Shown: positions 26,271 to 34,811 of the stretch, piece after piece
How the letters are laid out: each line of letters opens with the position of its first letter
How positions within the stretch are numbered: position 1 is the first letter of the stretch
Assembly (NCBI GenBank): GCA_016235765.1
Contig: JACRIZ010000070.1
Location: forward strand, 1 to 43,742
From: Rhodocyclales bacterium
Lineage (GTDB): Bacteria; Pseudomonadota; Gammaproteobacteria; Burkholderiales; Rhodocyclaceae
Direction: 5' to 3'
DNA length: 43,742 nt
Notes under the pieces: generated by a model
Seen by the model: the letters and a program-made list of their open reading frames with translations, nothing else
Databases searched by the model: none
Told to the model about the DNA's origin: nothing
Program-made: the position numbers and the translations under genes

Positions 26271-26906
26271 CTAACGGGCCAGCGCGCTGAGGCGGGTAGC
26301 GACCAGACCCCGATATTCGCGCACGATCTCGGCCGGCGAAGCGAAACCATCGAGTCGCAGCCAGGGCTTGTTCGCGCCGGCACGCAAGTAGGTCGATGGC
26401 GTGTGGTTCATCTTGTCGCCGCGCCAGGCATCGAACGCCCGTGCCACGGTCAGGATCGATTCCTTGCTGCCGGTCAGCATGTGCCAGTCGGCGCCGGCGT
26501 CGTGACGCGCCGCATACTCCTTCAAGCGGGCGGGCGTGTCGTACTCGGGATCGATGGAAATCGACACCATGCGCGGCCGTTCGGCGTCCTTGCCGAGGGC
26601 ACGCTGTACCTGCGAAAAGGTCACGCTCATCACCGGACAGACCGCTGTGCAACTGGTGAAGATGAAGTTCACGACCACGGGCCGCCCTGTATCGAGTTCG
26701 CTGCGCAGCGATACCTTCTTGCCGTTCATGTCGACCAGCGTCACATCGGGAACGGCATAGTCCGCCTCGGCACGCGTATAGCCCGAGCCCGGCATGCCGG
26801 CGCCGTGATGATGGTGATCGTGATGCTGGGCAGCAGCCAGGCCGGGCGCCATCAGCAGCGCCGATATGGCAATGGCGAGGGGGATGAAGCGTTGGGCAAA
26901 TGTCAT
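26271..26906 (-). CDS. SCO1/SenC/PrrC-family copper chaperone
   Basis: About 211 residues, exported (signal peptide about 1-26) and thioredoxin-fold. Copper ligands are Cys86 and Cys90 in FTSCTAVCP and His168 in MNHTPS. A His-rich stretch (QHHDHHHHG, 27-35) follows the signal peptide and may bind extra metal. SCO proteins insert copper into CuA sites and other cuproenzymes; here the clients are probably the multicopper proteins upstream (inference). ATG at 26906 has AGGA eight bases upstream. It starts 20 nt after the protease gene. Confidence 0.93.
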   Translation of the reverse strand: MTFAQRFIPLAIAISALLMAPGLAAAQHHDHHHHGAGMPGSGYTRAEADYAVPDVTLVDMNGKKVSLRSELDTGRPVVVNFIFTSCTAVCPVMSVTFSQVQRALGKDAERPRMVSISIDPEYDTPARLKEYAARHDAGADWHMLTGSKESILTVARAFDAWRGDKMNHTPSTYLRAGANKPWLRLDGFASPAEIVREYRGLVATRLSALAR

Positions 26907-26926
26907 GTCGGCGTCCTCCGTGATCC

Positions 26927-28945
26927 TCAATTGACGGTGATGCTCACCGTTGCGGTATTGGAAACCTTGCCGCGGCTGTCCTTGACGCGGTAGCTGATCG
27001 TCTCGGTACCGACAAAGCCCTTGACCGGCCTGTACGAGATGGTCCCGATGTTGGCGCCGCTGCGAATCGCCCCGGCGCTGCCACCCTTGTCGGGCTTGGC
27101 CACGATGACCAGGGTAGCCGGATCGATCTTGTTGGTGGCGTCGAGCGCGGTATCGGGGTCAGAATCGTTCTGCAACACCGGCAGGATGCGCGCCGCATAG
27201 CTGTTGGTGGTCCGGCGTGGTGCCGAGTAGGCATCGTTCGACGCGACCGGCGCGCGGTTGGCGAGTACCGAGATGCTTGCTGTCGCCGGGGCCGACGCGT
27301 CACCCTTTACATCACGCGCCAGGTAGCTGAAGCTCGCGGTCCCTGCGTAGGTCGCTGCCGGCACATAGACGAAGCTGCCGTCGGCATTCAAGGTCAAGGT
27401 ACCGCTCGTCGGAGCACTCACGAGTTCGGCGCTCAGCGCATCGCCCTCGGCATCGCCGTCGTTGCCCAGGACGCCGGGGGCGCCAGTCGTCAGCGTGCCG
27501 CCCTGCACCATCTGGTACACGTCGTTTCCGGCCACGGGCGGCGTGTTGGTCGGCGGCGGAGGCGGCGGCGGCGGATCGCCACCGCCGCCGCCGGCTGCCA
27601 GCAGCTCGTAGGCCGCCCGCACGCGCAGGCTGCCGGCCCCGTAGGCGTTGTCCGCGCCGGGGACGCCGAGGTCCAGGGCGCTGTCGCGCAAGGCGGCCTC
27701 GATCGCGGCAACCGTCGCGCTTGGGAATGCGCCGGACAGCAGTGCCATGGCGCCGGCCGCATGCGGCGCCGCGTAGGACGTGCCGTCGACATAGGCGTAG
27801 AGCGGCAGGCCGCCGAACGAGAGGTCGCTGGTATAGATGTTCACACCCGGCGCGGTCAGCGTCGGAAAAACCGAACCGTCGCACGCCGAGGGGCCGCGAC
27901 TGGAGAAATAGGCAATGGCATTGCTGCTGTCAACCGCGCCCACCGAGTAGGCCTGGGTGTTGTTGCCGGGACTGACGCTGGTCGCGGTCCCCGGGCCGTC
28001 GTTGCCGGCCGAAAAGACCACCGCGATGCCGGCGTTCTTGAGCAAGGCGATGTCGTCGTTGAACTCGGTGATGCACTGGTTGGCGAGTCCGGCGAAGCCC
28101 CACGAGGCGTTCGCCACGTGCGGCGCGTCGTCGGTGTCCGGGTTGCCGTCGGGGTCGAGCAGCCACTGGAAGCCTTCGTGGATCTGGCTGAACGACGACA
28201 GACCTGCGTCGTCATACTGTTTGAAGGCGATCCACTGCGCGTCGGGCACCATGCCGATCGCCGTGCCGCCGACCGAGCCGCCGGCCATGATGCCCATGGT
28301 CTGCGTGCCGTGGCCGTGCGCGTCGTAGGGTGTCGCATGCTCGCCATGCGGATCGAACCAACTGTTGCCGCCACCGCGGAACTTCGCGGCCAGGTCCGGA
28401 TGCATGCCATCGACGCCGGTGTCCATGCTGGCGACGACGACGCCGGTTCCGGTATGACCCAGCGCCCAGACGTCCGGGGCCTGTACGGCGGTCAGGTTCC
28501 ACTCGGCCGGCGCCGCCGTGCCGGTACCGACGTCGGGCGCCGCCATCGGCGCGTCGTAGCGGATGCTGGCGATCCTCGGCATGCGGGCGAGACGCGCGAC
28601 GCGCGACGCCGGCAGCTTTGCCGCCATGCCGTTGATTGCCCACAGGCGCTTGTGCTTGCGGCCGCCCAGCGCCTGCACATCGGTCTCCAGGCCCGGCAGG
28701 TGCCGGTCGGCGTGGTCCTTCAACTCGCGGACGGTCTTGCGCAGCCGCTCCCTGCGTTCCAGGTGACGATGCCTGGCGACATTGGGGCGGTCGCGCAACT
28801 GGATGATGACGCCCACCTCATCGCCGGGCGCCATCGTTGCCAGTCGTGCCGCCAGGTCGGGATCGATGGCGCCTGCCGTCGCATCGGTCGCGGCGAAGGC
28901 TGCCGCGAACAGAAGGGCCAGTGAGGTTTTCGCGAAGGTCTTCAT
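26927..28945 (-). CDS. Subtilisin-like S8 serine protease with C-terminal Ig-like repeats
   Basis: A 672-residue exported protease. Signal peptide about 1-25, inhibitor I9-like propeptide about 40-135, catalytic domain about 150-450 with Asp175 (SMDTGVDG), His212 (HGHGTQT), oxyanion Asn315 (SAGNDG) and Ser390 (DGTSYAAPHAAG): complete triad. A GGGGG-D-PPPPPPPP hinge (about 452-464) leads to two cadherin/VCBS-like Ig domains (about 466-565 and 568-672), usual in secreted proteins. It could mature or release the surface proteins encoded beside it, which is inference. It is separated by 10 nt from the lipoprotein gene. Confidence 0.94.
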   Translation of the reverse strand: MKTFAKTSLALLFAAAFAATDATAGAIDPDLAARLATMAPGDEVGVIIQLRDRPNVARHRHLERRERLRKTVRELKDHADRHLPGLETDVQALGGRKHKRLWAINGMAAKLPASRVARLARMPRIASIRYDAPMAAPDVGTGTAAPAEWNLTAVQAPDVWALGHTGTGVVVASMDTGVDGMHPDLAAKFRGGGNSWFDPHGEHATPYDAHGHGTQTMGIMAGGSVGGTAIGMVPDAQWIAFKQYDDAGLSSFSQIHEGFQWLLDPDGNPDTDDAPHVANASWGFAGLANQCITEFNDDIALLKNAGIAVVFSAGNDGPGTATSVSPGNNTQAYSVGAVDSSNAIAYFSSRGPSACDGSVFPTLTAPGVNIYTSDLSFGGLPLYAYVDGTSYAAPHAAGAMALLSGAFPSATVAAIEAALRDSALDLGVPGADNAYGAGSLRVRAAYELLAAGGGGGDPPPPPPPPTNTPPVAGNDVYQMVQGGTLTTGAPGVLGNDGDAEGDALSAELVSAPTSGTLTLNADGSFVYVPAATYAGTASFSYLARDVKGDASAPATASISVLANRAPVASNDAYSAPRRTTNSYAARILPVLQNDSDPDTALDATNKIDPATLVIVAKPDKGGSAGAIRSGANIGTISYRPVKGFVGTETISYRVKDSRGKVSNTATVSITVN

Positions 28946-28955
28946 GTTGCCATCC

Positions 28956-29453
28956 TCACTTGACGATCAGGTGGGGGACTTCGACATCGCCGGCGACCAG
29001 CGTCACCAGTGCGCCGGGTTTCAGGTGGTTGCCGGGGTTGCCGAACAGCATTCCGTAGTCGCGGTCGGTATGGATGTTGTTCTGCGCACCCGCGCGCAAC
29101 CGGCCGAGCTTGGCAGTATTCGGTACGCCGAACTTCAGGCCGGTCGCCTCATCCATCAGGTAGGCGGGAACCTTGCGGTCAAGCAGGACCTTCGCCAATT
29201 CAGGATCGACCACCCGGTAACGCAGGTCGACCATGAAGCCGCCGGCACTTACCCGAAGCCCGGTGACGTGGATGCCGAGCGCATTTCCTTGCTCGGCAGC
29301 CGCCGTCAGGACAGCCGGCGCGGTGGTTGCGGGTGCCTGGGCGTTCTTCGGCGCGGTCCCGGCGCAGGCTGCAAGGCATAGCGTGGCCAGCACGGAAAAA
29401 GTCAGCCGTGGCGACGCGCCGAGGTGGTTCGCTCTACGGGTGGCTGGGGTCAT
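28956..29453 (-). CDS. Small lipoprotein, unrecognised family
   Basis: About 165 residues with a lipobox LAAC giving Cys30. A low-complexity Ala/Thr/Pro spacer (about 31-55) precedes a domain of about 110 residues: GIHVTGLRVSAGGFMVDLRYRV, then PAYLMDEATGLKFGVPN and a C-terminal GDVEVPHLIVK. It looks like a beta-rich envelope domain; no enzymatic motif is seen. ATG at 29453 is chosen because GAGG lies nine bases upstream; another ATG at 29462 overlaps that site. It sits between the DUF11 oxidase-like gene and the protease. Confidence 0.82.
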   Translation of the reverse strand: MTPATRRANHLGASPRLTFSVLATLCLAACAGTAPKNAQAPATTAPAVLTAAAEQGNALGIHVTGLRVSAGGFMVDLRYRVVDPELAKVLLDRKVPAYLMDEATGLKFGVPNTAKLGRLRAGAQNNIHTDRDYGMLFGNPGNHLKPGALVTLVAGDVEVPHLIVK

Positions 29454-29471
29454 TTCGCTCATCCTCGGTGG

Positions 29472-29495
29472 GTGCCCGGCCGGCAGGCCGGGCAC
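29472..29495 (-). other. Intergenic RNA hairpin between the 888-aa oxidase-like gene and the lipoprotein gene
   Basis: A perfect 10-bp stem (GTGCCCGGCC / GGCCGGGCAC) with a four-base loop lies 8 nt downstream of the 888-codon gene. No U-run follows in the direction of transcription, so it is not a classical terminator. It would suit mRNA processing or 3'-end protection. Confidence 0.7.
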
Positions 29496-29503
29496 GTTGC
29501 TGC

Positions 29504-32170
29504 TCAGGGCAGAGAGATTGCATCCATCGTCGAGCCGGCGCCGATACCCACCGTAGCCGGTAGGGTCAGCACGTTGCTGAAGCTCGCACAGGCGGAGGCT
29601 GCCCCCGTCGTCGCGCCATTGCACGAGAACACGTTACTCGTCGTGCCTGACAAGGCGGTCGGCGTGCCGGGCGGATCGTAGGTCGCGAAGGCGCCGGTCG
29701 TACGCAACTGGATGTCGCCGTTGGGCATGACTTTGGCGTACTTCACATTCTCCGACCCTGCCGTCAAGCCGATATCCGGATTGGCGTCGAAGTACAGGGT
29801 GGGCACGCAGGTCGTGCCGGCGAAACCGAAACTGCCCGGCGCGCAATACCACAGGTCCTGCTGGTTGACCGGCGGGACGGCCGCGACCGCACCGGTGGTC
29901 GAGAACACCAGTCCACCATCGGGCGTCAGCGCGAAGGCATCCACATCGAGGGCCGCGACGCCAGCCATGCCAATGGTGGATCCGGCGAAGAACATCCGCC
30001 ATTGGCTGCCGTTCCAGTGCACGATGTCCTCGTCCTGGACGCCGGCAAGGCCTGGCAGGTTGGTGTTGTCATTGCTGAAGGACAGGTAGATGTCGTTCGG
30101 GCCGTTGTAGATGAACGCATCGACGTTGGCTCCTGCCGGTACGCTGGCGGGTGCCACCGATGCATCGAACACTCGCGCGAACGTACCGTCGGAGCGATAG
30201 GCGTAGATGTCGGCATCGTCGTTGGGGCCGGCCACTCCGGTAACCGGCGCACCGGTGGTCGTGCCGGTGGTCGTGAAGTACGCGACCACGGTGACGGCCT
30301 GGATGGTGTCCGTGTCGGTGGCGCTGTTGTTGGCACCATTCGGGTCGGTGACGCCGATCGGGACCGCCACCGTCGCGGTGTTGACCAAGGTGCCGCTGGC
30401 GCCGACCGCCACCGTGCCATTGACCGTGAAGGTCGCGCTGCCGCCGCTGGCCAGATCGACGGTGGTGCCGATATTGCCCGTGCCCGCGGCTGCGCCGCAG
30501 GCGGACCCTGCCGAGGCGGCACAACTCCAGCTCGCGTTGGTCAGGGCTGCCGGCATGGTGTCGGTCACCGTCGCGCCGGTCGCCGCACTCGGGCCGGCAT
30601 TGCTGGCGACGACGGTGTAGCTGACGACCGCTCCCGGCACGACGCTCGCCAGCCCGTCGGTCTTGGTGATGCCGAGATCCGCCGCCAGCGCCGACAGGAT
30701 GGTCGTGCTGTCGGTGGCGCTGTTGTTGGTGGGCGTCGGATCGACGGGCGTAACCGTTACGGTCGCCGTGTTCGACAGGGTGCCGCTTGCCGTCGGGCTG
30801 ACGGTGCCGTTGACGATGAACGTCGCCGAGCCGGCCGCCGCCAGACTCACCGGCGCATTGATGCTGCCGCTGCCGGTTGCCGGGCAGGACGAGCCGGCCG
30901 TTGCCGTGCAACTCCAGGTAACGCCGGTCAAGGCGGCAGGCATCGCATCGCTCACGGTAACGACCGGCGCTGCGCCTGTTCCGGCATTGCTGGCGACGAT
31001 GGTGTACTGGATCGGGTCGCCCGCGGCGACGCTGGTCAGGCCGTCGGTCTTCGCGATGGCGACGTCGGCAGGCGTTCCGGCGGCCACTTGCAGCCCGCCG
31101 AAGATCCCGCCGTCCTGGCTGCTGGCGGTGACGGTATTGAGACGCCGGTCGTAAATCGGGTAGCTGCCCGTCGCACTGGGCACGACGATGGCATCCGTGG
31201 TCTTCAATGCCGCCAGCCAGGCGGAGTACTGGTACTGGTCGCGCGGATAGGCGATGCCGGCTTCACGATACTGGTAACGGTTGCCGTCCTCGGCAATCAT
31301 CTTCATGTGCATGCCTTGCAGCAGAGGCACATAGGCCCGGTAGCCGGCGTTGATCATACGCAGCAGTGTTGCCTGCCCCTGCGTCAGGTTCGCCAACGGC
31401 GGGTCGCCTGCCTGAAACGGCTTGCCATTCACGAGAAAGTACTTGGGCTTGTAGCAAAGCGTACTTGTCATCGGCAACGGCACGCCGGTGGTGTCCTGGC
31501 AGGCCGTGGGGGTCGCCGGATTGCCGTAGGCACCGCTGGCGATCGCCGCATGCTGTGCCGGGTCGATTTCGCTGAACAGCAATGTCGCCTCGGTGTCGTA
31601 GGGAACGCCGTCGTAAGCCTGGTTGGGTCCGGCCGCAAAATTCTTGGTCAGCGCACCGTACAGACCCATCTGGACCTGGACCTGCGGGTGGCTGCCGCTG
31701 TGATACAGGTAGGTGCCCGGCCGAACGTCATTCCAGGTGTAATCGGCCAGTCCGCCGTTTGCCGCGGCCTCGTGCGTAAAGGAGAAGACGCGCTGGCGGT
31801 TCTGGCCATCGGTGAATTTCACGGGCGTCATCGTCGCCGTCTGGCCGGGGATGACGATCGATGTCGGCTCCAGGGTCAGGTCGTTGCGCAGGTGTACCAT
31901 CAGCGTCGTGTCGCCGGGCACAACGGTAAGGGCAGGCCTTGTCGCCATCCAGGTGGTGGCGTCAAGCGCGGGACAGCCGTCGGCAAGATTGGCGTTGTCA
32001 TCCTGCACGTAACCCCAGATCGGCACGACTGCACTGTCAGGCATCGTGACCGTCCCGGCCTTCGCGCATAGCCAGTACTCCGCCGCCGCGGCCTGCCCTG
32101 CACCAAGCAGGAGGCCGATTTGAAGCGCCGCTGCGATGCCGGGCGCTGCGTATCTCAGTTTGATGTCCAT
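29504..32170 (-). CDS. Multicopper-oxidase-like protein with two DUF11 repeats and degenerate copper sites
   Basis: 888 residues, exported (signal peptide about 1-30). Cupredoxin region about 31-360: where motif I (HxHG) belongs it reads PTSIVIPGQ, the second motif is YLYHSGSHPQVQVQMG (His157, His161), and no HPxHxHG or HCH motif follows; a MHMKM cluster lies at 287-291. Two DUF11/CARDB-like repeats (about 367-490 and 496-625) come next, then an unrecognised domain of about 260 residues (AYFTTTGTTTG onward) with NGPNDIYLSFS. It is unlikely to be an oxidase alone; a structural or docking partner of the neighbouring cupredoxin proteins is inferred. Confidence 0.85.
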   Translation of the reverse strand: MDIKLRYAAPGIAAALQIGLLLGAGQAAAAEYWLCAKAGTVTMPDSAVVPIWGYVQDDNANLADGCPALDATTWMATRPALTVVPGDTTLMVHLRNDLTLEPTSIVIPGQTATMTPVKFTDGQNRQRVFSFTHEAAANGGLADYTWNDVRPGTYLYHSGSHPQVQVQMGLYGALTKNFAAGPNQAYDGVPYDTEATLLFSEIDPAQHAAIASGAYGNPATPTACQDTTGVPLPMTSTLCYKPKYFLVNGKPFQAGDPPLANLTQGQATLLRMINAGYRAYVPLLQGMHMKMIAEDGNRYQYREAGIAYPRDQYQYSAWLAALKTTDAIVVPSATGSYPIYDRRLNTVTASSQDGGIFGGLQVAAGTPADVAIAKTDGLTSVAAGDPIQYTIVASNAGTGAAPVVTVSDAMPAALTGVTWSCTATAGSSCPATGSGSINAPVSLAAAGSATFIVNGTVSPTASGTLSNTATVTVTPVDPTPTNNSATDSTTILSALAADLGITKTDGLASVVPGAVVSYTVVASNAGPSAATGATVTDTMPAALTNASWSCAASAGSACGAAAGTGNIGTTVDLASGGSATFTVNGTVAVGASGTLVNTATVAVPIGVTDPNGANNSATDTDTIQAVTVVAYFTTTGTTTGAPVTGVAGPNDDADIYAYRSDGTFARVFDASVAPASVPAGANVDAFIYNGPNDIYLSFSNDNTNLPGLAGVQDEDIVHWNGSQWRMFFAGSTIGMAGVAALDVDAFALTPDGGLVFSTTGAVAAVPPVNQQDLWYCAPGSFGFAGTTCVPTLYFDANPDIGLTAGSENVKYAKVMPNGDIQLRTTGAFATYDPPGTPTALSGTTSNVFSCNGATTGAASACASFSNVLTLPATVGIGAGSTMDAISLP
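30296..31072 (-). repeat. Tandem DUF11 repeat coding units
   Basis: Two consecutive coding repeats (31072-30701 and 30685-30296), each reading roughly I.KTDGL.SV..G..V.YT...SNAG, then DTMPAALT, SC.A.AGS.C, SATF.VNGTV and NTATV. They are clearly internal duplicates, diverged at both DNA and protein level. Confidence 0.85.
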
Positions 32171-32179
32171 GGCACCCTC

Positions 32180-33463
32180 TTATTCGGTAGGCAGTGGATA
32201 GGAGCGCGGCACGACGACGAACATGGTCAGCATGCCTCCCGGGAAAATGTCGTTGTTGGTCAACTCCTTCTCGCTGTGGGAGTGCCACATGAAGAAGTAG
32301 CCGGCGAACGGGTTCCACTCGCCCGATCCGGGCGGCAGCGTGCCGGTAGATCCAAGGTAGGGGCTGCCGCTGTAGGCCATGCCGTTCGTCACGTCGAGCT
32401 GGTTGGGCAGCGTGACCGGGATGGGCTTGTTGTGGTCGGCGCACCATTCCTTGCTAACCGTGTCGTAGCCGTTGATGTCGGGAGTGCAGGTGTGGCCGTT
32501 GTTGGCGCCGTAGATGTCCCAGCCCATGCCCTTGCCGGTCCAGGTGAAGACGCCGTCGTAGGTTGCGCCAGGTATGGCCTTGATGGTGAAGTCGGACCAG
32601 GCCAGGTCGGGGCCGGCGCCGGGGGCGCTCTCCAGCATGCGACCGTCGCGGCCGACGACCGTGATGTGGTTGCCATGGACGTGGAACGGGTGCGCATCGC
32701 GGCCCGCGTTGACCAGCCGCAACAACACCCGTTCGCTGGGATAGGCGAGGACCATCGAACCGTAAGGCTGGGTCGGCATCCAGGGGATGTTGTCTCCATA
32801 GAGCGTGTCCATGCCGTTGCGGCCGTTGATGTACCACTGCACCGGGAAGTAGTCGGAGGTATCCGGATTCAGATTGCCTTGCGCCACCTGGTCGTGGACG
32901 TAGGGATCCATCTCGGTGATCACCAACAGGTACTCGCGATCGTAGGCGGTGCCGGCGTGGTCGTACGCCTGCTTCGCCGCCGCCGGCCGCACGATCAGCG
33001 CGCCGACCAGACCCATTTCAACCTGCAGCGCGGGTTGCGTGCCGCTGTGGTACTGATAGGTGCCGGGCTGCGTCGCCGTGAAGGTGTAAGTGACCGTGCC
33101 GCCAACCGCTGCTTCCGCGGTCTGGAGTCCGGCGACACCACCCGTGGCGGTCACGTTCGACTGGCCGGGAAACACGATCGAGGTCGGTACCGGCAACTGG
33201 TTGGTCAGGGTGATCGTGACGACGTCGCCCTGGGTCACGATCAGCGTCGGCCCGGGGTACTGCATGGTCGCGACGCCGTTGGCGTAGCCCCAGACCAAAA
33301 CGCTGTTGGCGTCGGCGGTGCTGATGTAGTCCGCCTTGGCAGTCAGGTTGAAGCTGGGACCGGTGATGCCGGTAACGGCGGCCAGGGCCGTACCGCCGGT
33401 CGGCAGCCAGAGCGCAAGTGCGCACCCCAGGACGGTAACCAGTCTGTTTAGAAGTTGCCTCAT
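32180..33463 (-). CDS. Multicopper-oxidase family protein carrying the C-terminal copper half-site
   Basis: 427 residues, signal peptide about 1-29. Domain 1 (about 50-160) lacks motif I (PTSIVFPGQ, 94-101) and has only a remnant second motif YQYHSGTQPALQVEMG (His139). Domain 2 (about 205-420) keeps HPFHVHGNH (258-266) and WHSHSEKELTNND (His394, His396), in which the type-1 Cys of HCH is Ser. Thus it can give trinuclear-site histidines but no type-1 copper. It starts 31 nt after the 416-residue gene and probably works with it (inference). Eight bases separate it from the 888-residue gene. Confidence 0.9.
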   Translation of the reverse strand: MRQLLNRLVTVLGCALALWLPTGGTALAAVTGITGPSFNLTAKADYISTADANSVLVWGYANGVATMQYPGPTLIVTQGDVVTITLTNQLPVPTSIVFPGQSNVTATGGVAGLQTAEAAVGGTVTYTFTATQPGTYQYHSGTQPALQVEMGLVGALIVRPAAAKQAYDHAGTAYDREYLLVITEMDPYVHDQVAQGNLNPDTSDYFPVQWYINGRNGMDTLYGDNIPWMPTQPYGSMVLAYPSERVLLRLVNAGRDAHPFHVHGNHITVVGRDGRMLESAPGAGPDLAWSDFTIKAIPGATYDGVFTWTGKGMGWDIYGANNGHTCTPDINGYDTVSKEWCADHNKPIPVTLPNQLDVTNGMAYSGSPYLGSTGTLPPGSGEWNPFAGYFFMWHSHSEKELTNNDIFPGGMLTMFVVVPRSYPLPTE

Positions 33464-33494
33464 CGCATTTCTCCTTCTCTCGGGCGCAGCCGGT

Positions 33495-34745
33495 TCAGTT
33501 GGTGATGACGATTTCCGTCATCATTCCGCCGAAGTCCTCGGCCCCATTGCTGAGGTAATTGAGGTTGGTGGTGTAAAGGAAATAGGTGCCGGCCGGTACG
33601 CCGCTGGTGTCGATCAGGACGTCGCTGGTTTCGCCGCCGCCCAGCGTGATCGCGGCGGTGTTGTAGGACAGGTCCTTTCCGGTGGCTTCCCCGCCCGTGC
33701 GCAGGATGCGGGCTCCCTGCCCGACCACGCGCATCGGCAACCCAAGTGCCGTCACTGAAAACAGATTGTCGACGCTGAGATTGGAAAGCCGCAGCAGCAA
33801 GGTCGAGCCTTCGGTCGCACGGTCGAGTGTCACCAGCGACGTGAGGGGCTGATTGGTGGCGATACCGCCGCCATTTGCGACGGCACGCGGGTTGTCCGAT
33901 CCTGCCGGTATGGAAGCCGGGTTTACGGTGTCGGGATAGCCGCGTCCGTTGAACAACGAGTACGTGGTGGTGATCTTCGCGAAGGGTAGCGGCTGTACGT
34001 CGATGTGTTTTTCGTGGAAGACATGATCGAAGCTGCCCAACTGCAGGGCGACTCCCTTGTGGTAGCCGGTGCCGCCATCGATGTCGTTATATACGAACTG
34101 CGTGTAGGTCTTGCCGCCGTAAGTTATGGACTGACCATCCTGGGCGGGCTTGACATAGATCTGGCCGAGCATGCCCATCTCCATATGTTCCGTCGCCTCG
34201 ACGTGGCAGTGGTAGATGTAGGTGCCCGGATCCAGGATGTTGTAGAAGTAGGTCAGGCTGGCGCCCATGTTGATGGTGATGCCCGATTCCGGCAGGCCGT
34301 CGAAGATGGCCGAGGCATTGGGGAAGCCGTGGAAGTGCACCGAGTGCGGGTCGAACAGGTCCGGGCGCATCAACATGCCGACGTTGGTCAGGGTGAGGAA
34401 GAACTGCTGTCCCTGATTGAGCTCGATGGTGGGCGCCGGTTGCTGCGCGGCCAGGATGCCCTTGTCGAGACGATCGTCGATGCCCTCCGTCCCCGGCCCG
34501 GTTCCCGTCAGGTCGCTGAAACCGAAGGTGTAGAGTTGCTTGCCGTCGGCCATGACGGAGAAACCGTCGCCGCCCGAGAGGTGCATGCACTTCAGGTTGG
34601 GGTTCGGGGCGCCATCGGGAACGGCGTCGCCGTTGGTATCGCCCGGGCACTGTACATAGACGCCTGCCGCGGCCGGCAGGGAGGTGGCGAATGCGGCGGC
34701 AATCGCGAGTGGAAACAGCAACTTGCGCAGGTTTGTCGGCTTCAT
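33495..34745 (-). CDS. Multicopper-oxidase family protein carrying the N-terminal half-site and type-1 copper loop
   Basis: 416 residues, signal peptide about 1-27. A disulphide-capable insert (C33, C53) precedes a cupredoxin domain with HSVHFHG (134-140) and YHCHVEATEHMEMGM (178-192): Cys180, His187 and Met192 look like type-1 copper ligands, with two residues more than laccase between Cys and His. The second domain (about 205-416) has no HPxHxHG or HCH motif, so the usual domain-3 ligands are missing. It could bind a type-1 copper alone, but needs a partner for a complete trinuclear cluster. First of three adjacent cupredoxin genes. Confidence 0.92.
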   Translation of the reverse strand: MKPTNLRKLLFPLAIAAAFATSLPAAAGVYVQCPGDTNGDAVPDGAPNPNLKCMHLSGGDGFSVMADGKQLYTFGFSDLTGTGPGTEGIDDRLDKGILAAQQPAPTIELNQGQQFFLTLTNVGMLMRPDLFDPHSVHFHGFPNASAIFDGLPESGITINMGASLTYFYNILDPGTYIYHCHVEATEHMEMGMLGQIYVKPAQDGQSITYGGKTYTQFVYNDIDGGTGYHKGVALQLGSFDHVFHEKHIDVQPLPFAKITTTYSLFNGRGYPDTVNPASIPAGSDNPRAVANGGGIATNQPLTSLVTLDRATEGSTLLLRLSNLSVDNLFSVTALGLPMRVVGQGARILRTGGEATGKDLSYNTAAITLGGGETSDVLIDTSGVPAGTYFLYTTNLNYLSNGAEDFGGMMTEIVITN

Positions 34746-34777
34746 CTTCGTGCTCCTTGCGAGTCCTTGTTTTCGGT

Positions 34778-34800
34778 CTCCGCCGGGAGTCCCGGCGGAG
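34778..34800 (-). other. Intergenic RNA hairpin between the giant gene and the first oxidase gene
   Basis: A perfect 10-bp stem (CTCCGCCGGG / CCCGGCGGAG) with a three-base loop sits 11 nt after the giant gene's stop and 32 nt before the next start. No U-run follows on the minus strand. Candidate mRNA processing or stability element. Confidence 0.7.
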
Positions 34801-34811
34801 AGTTTCGCTGC

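Noticed and set aside
34778-34800. The intergenic hairpin as a rho-independent terminator ending the giant gene's transcript.
   Set aside because: No U-tract follows on the minus strand, and the next gene begins 32 nt later in the same direction. Kept as an RNA element instead.
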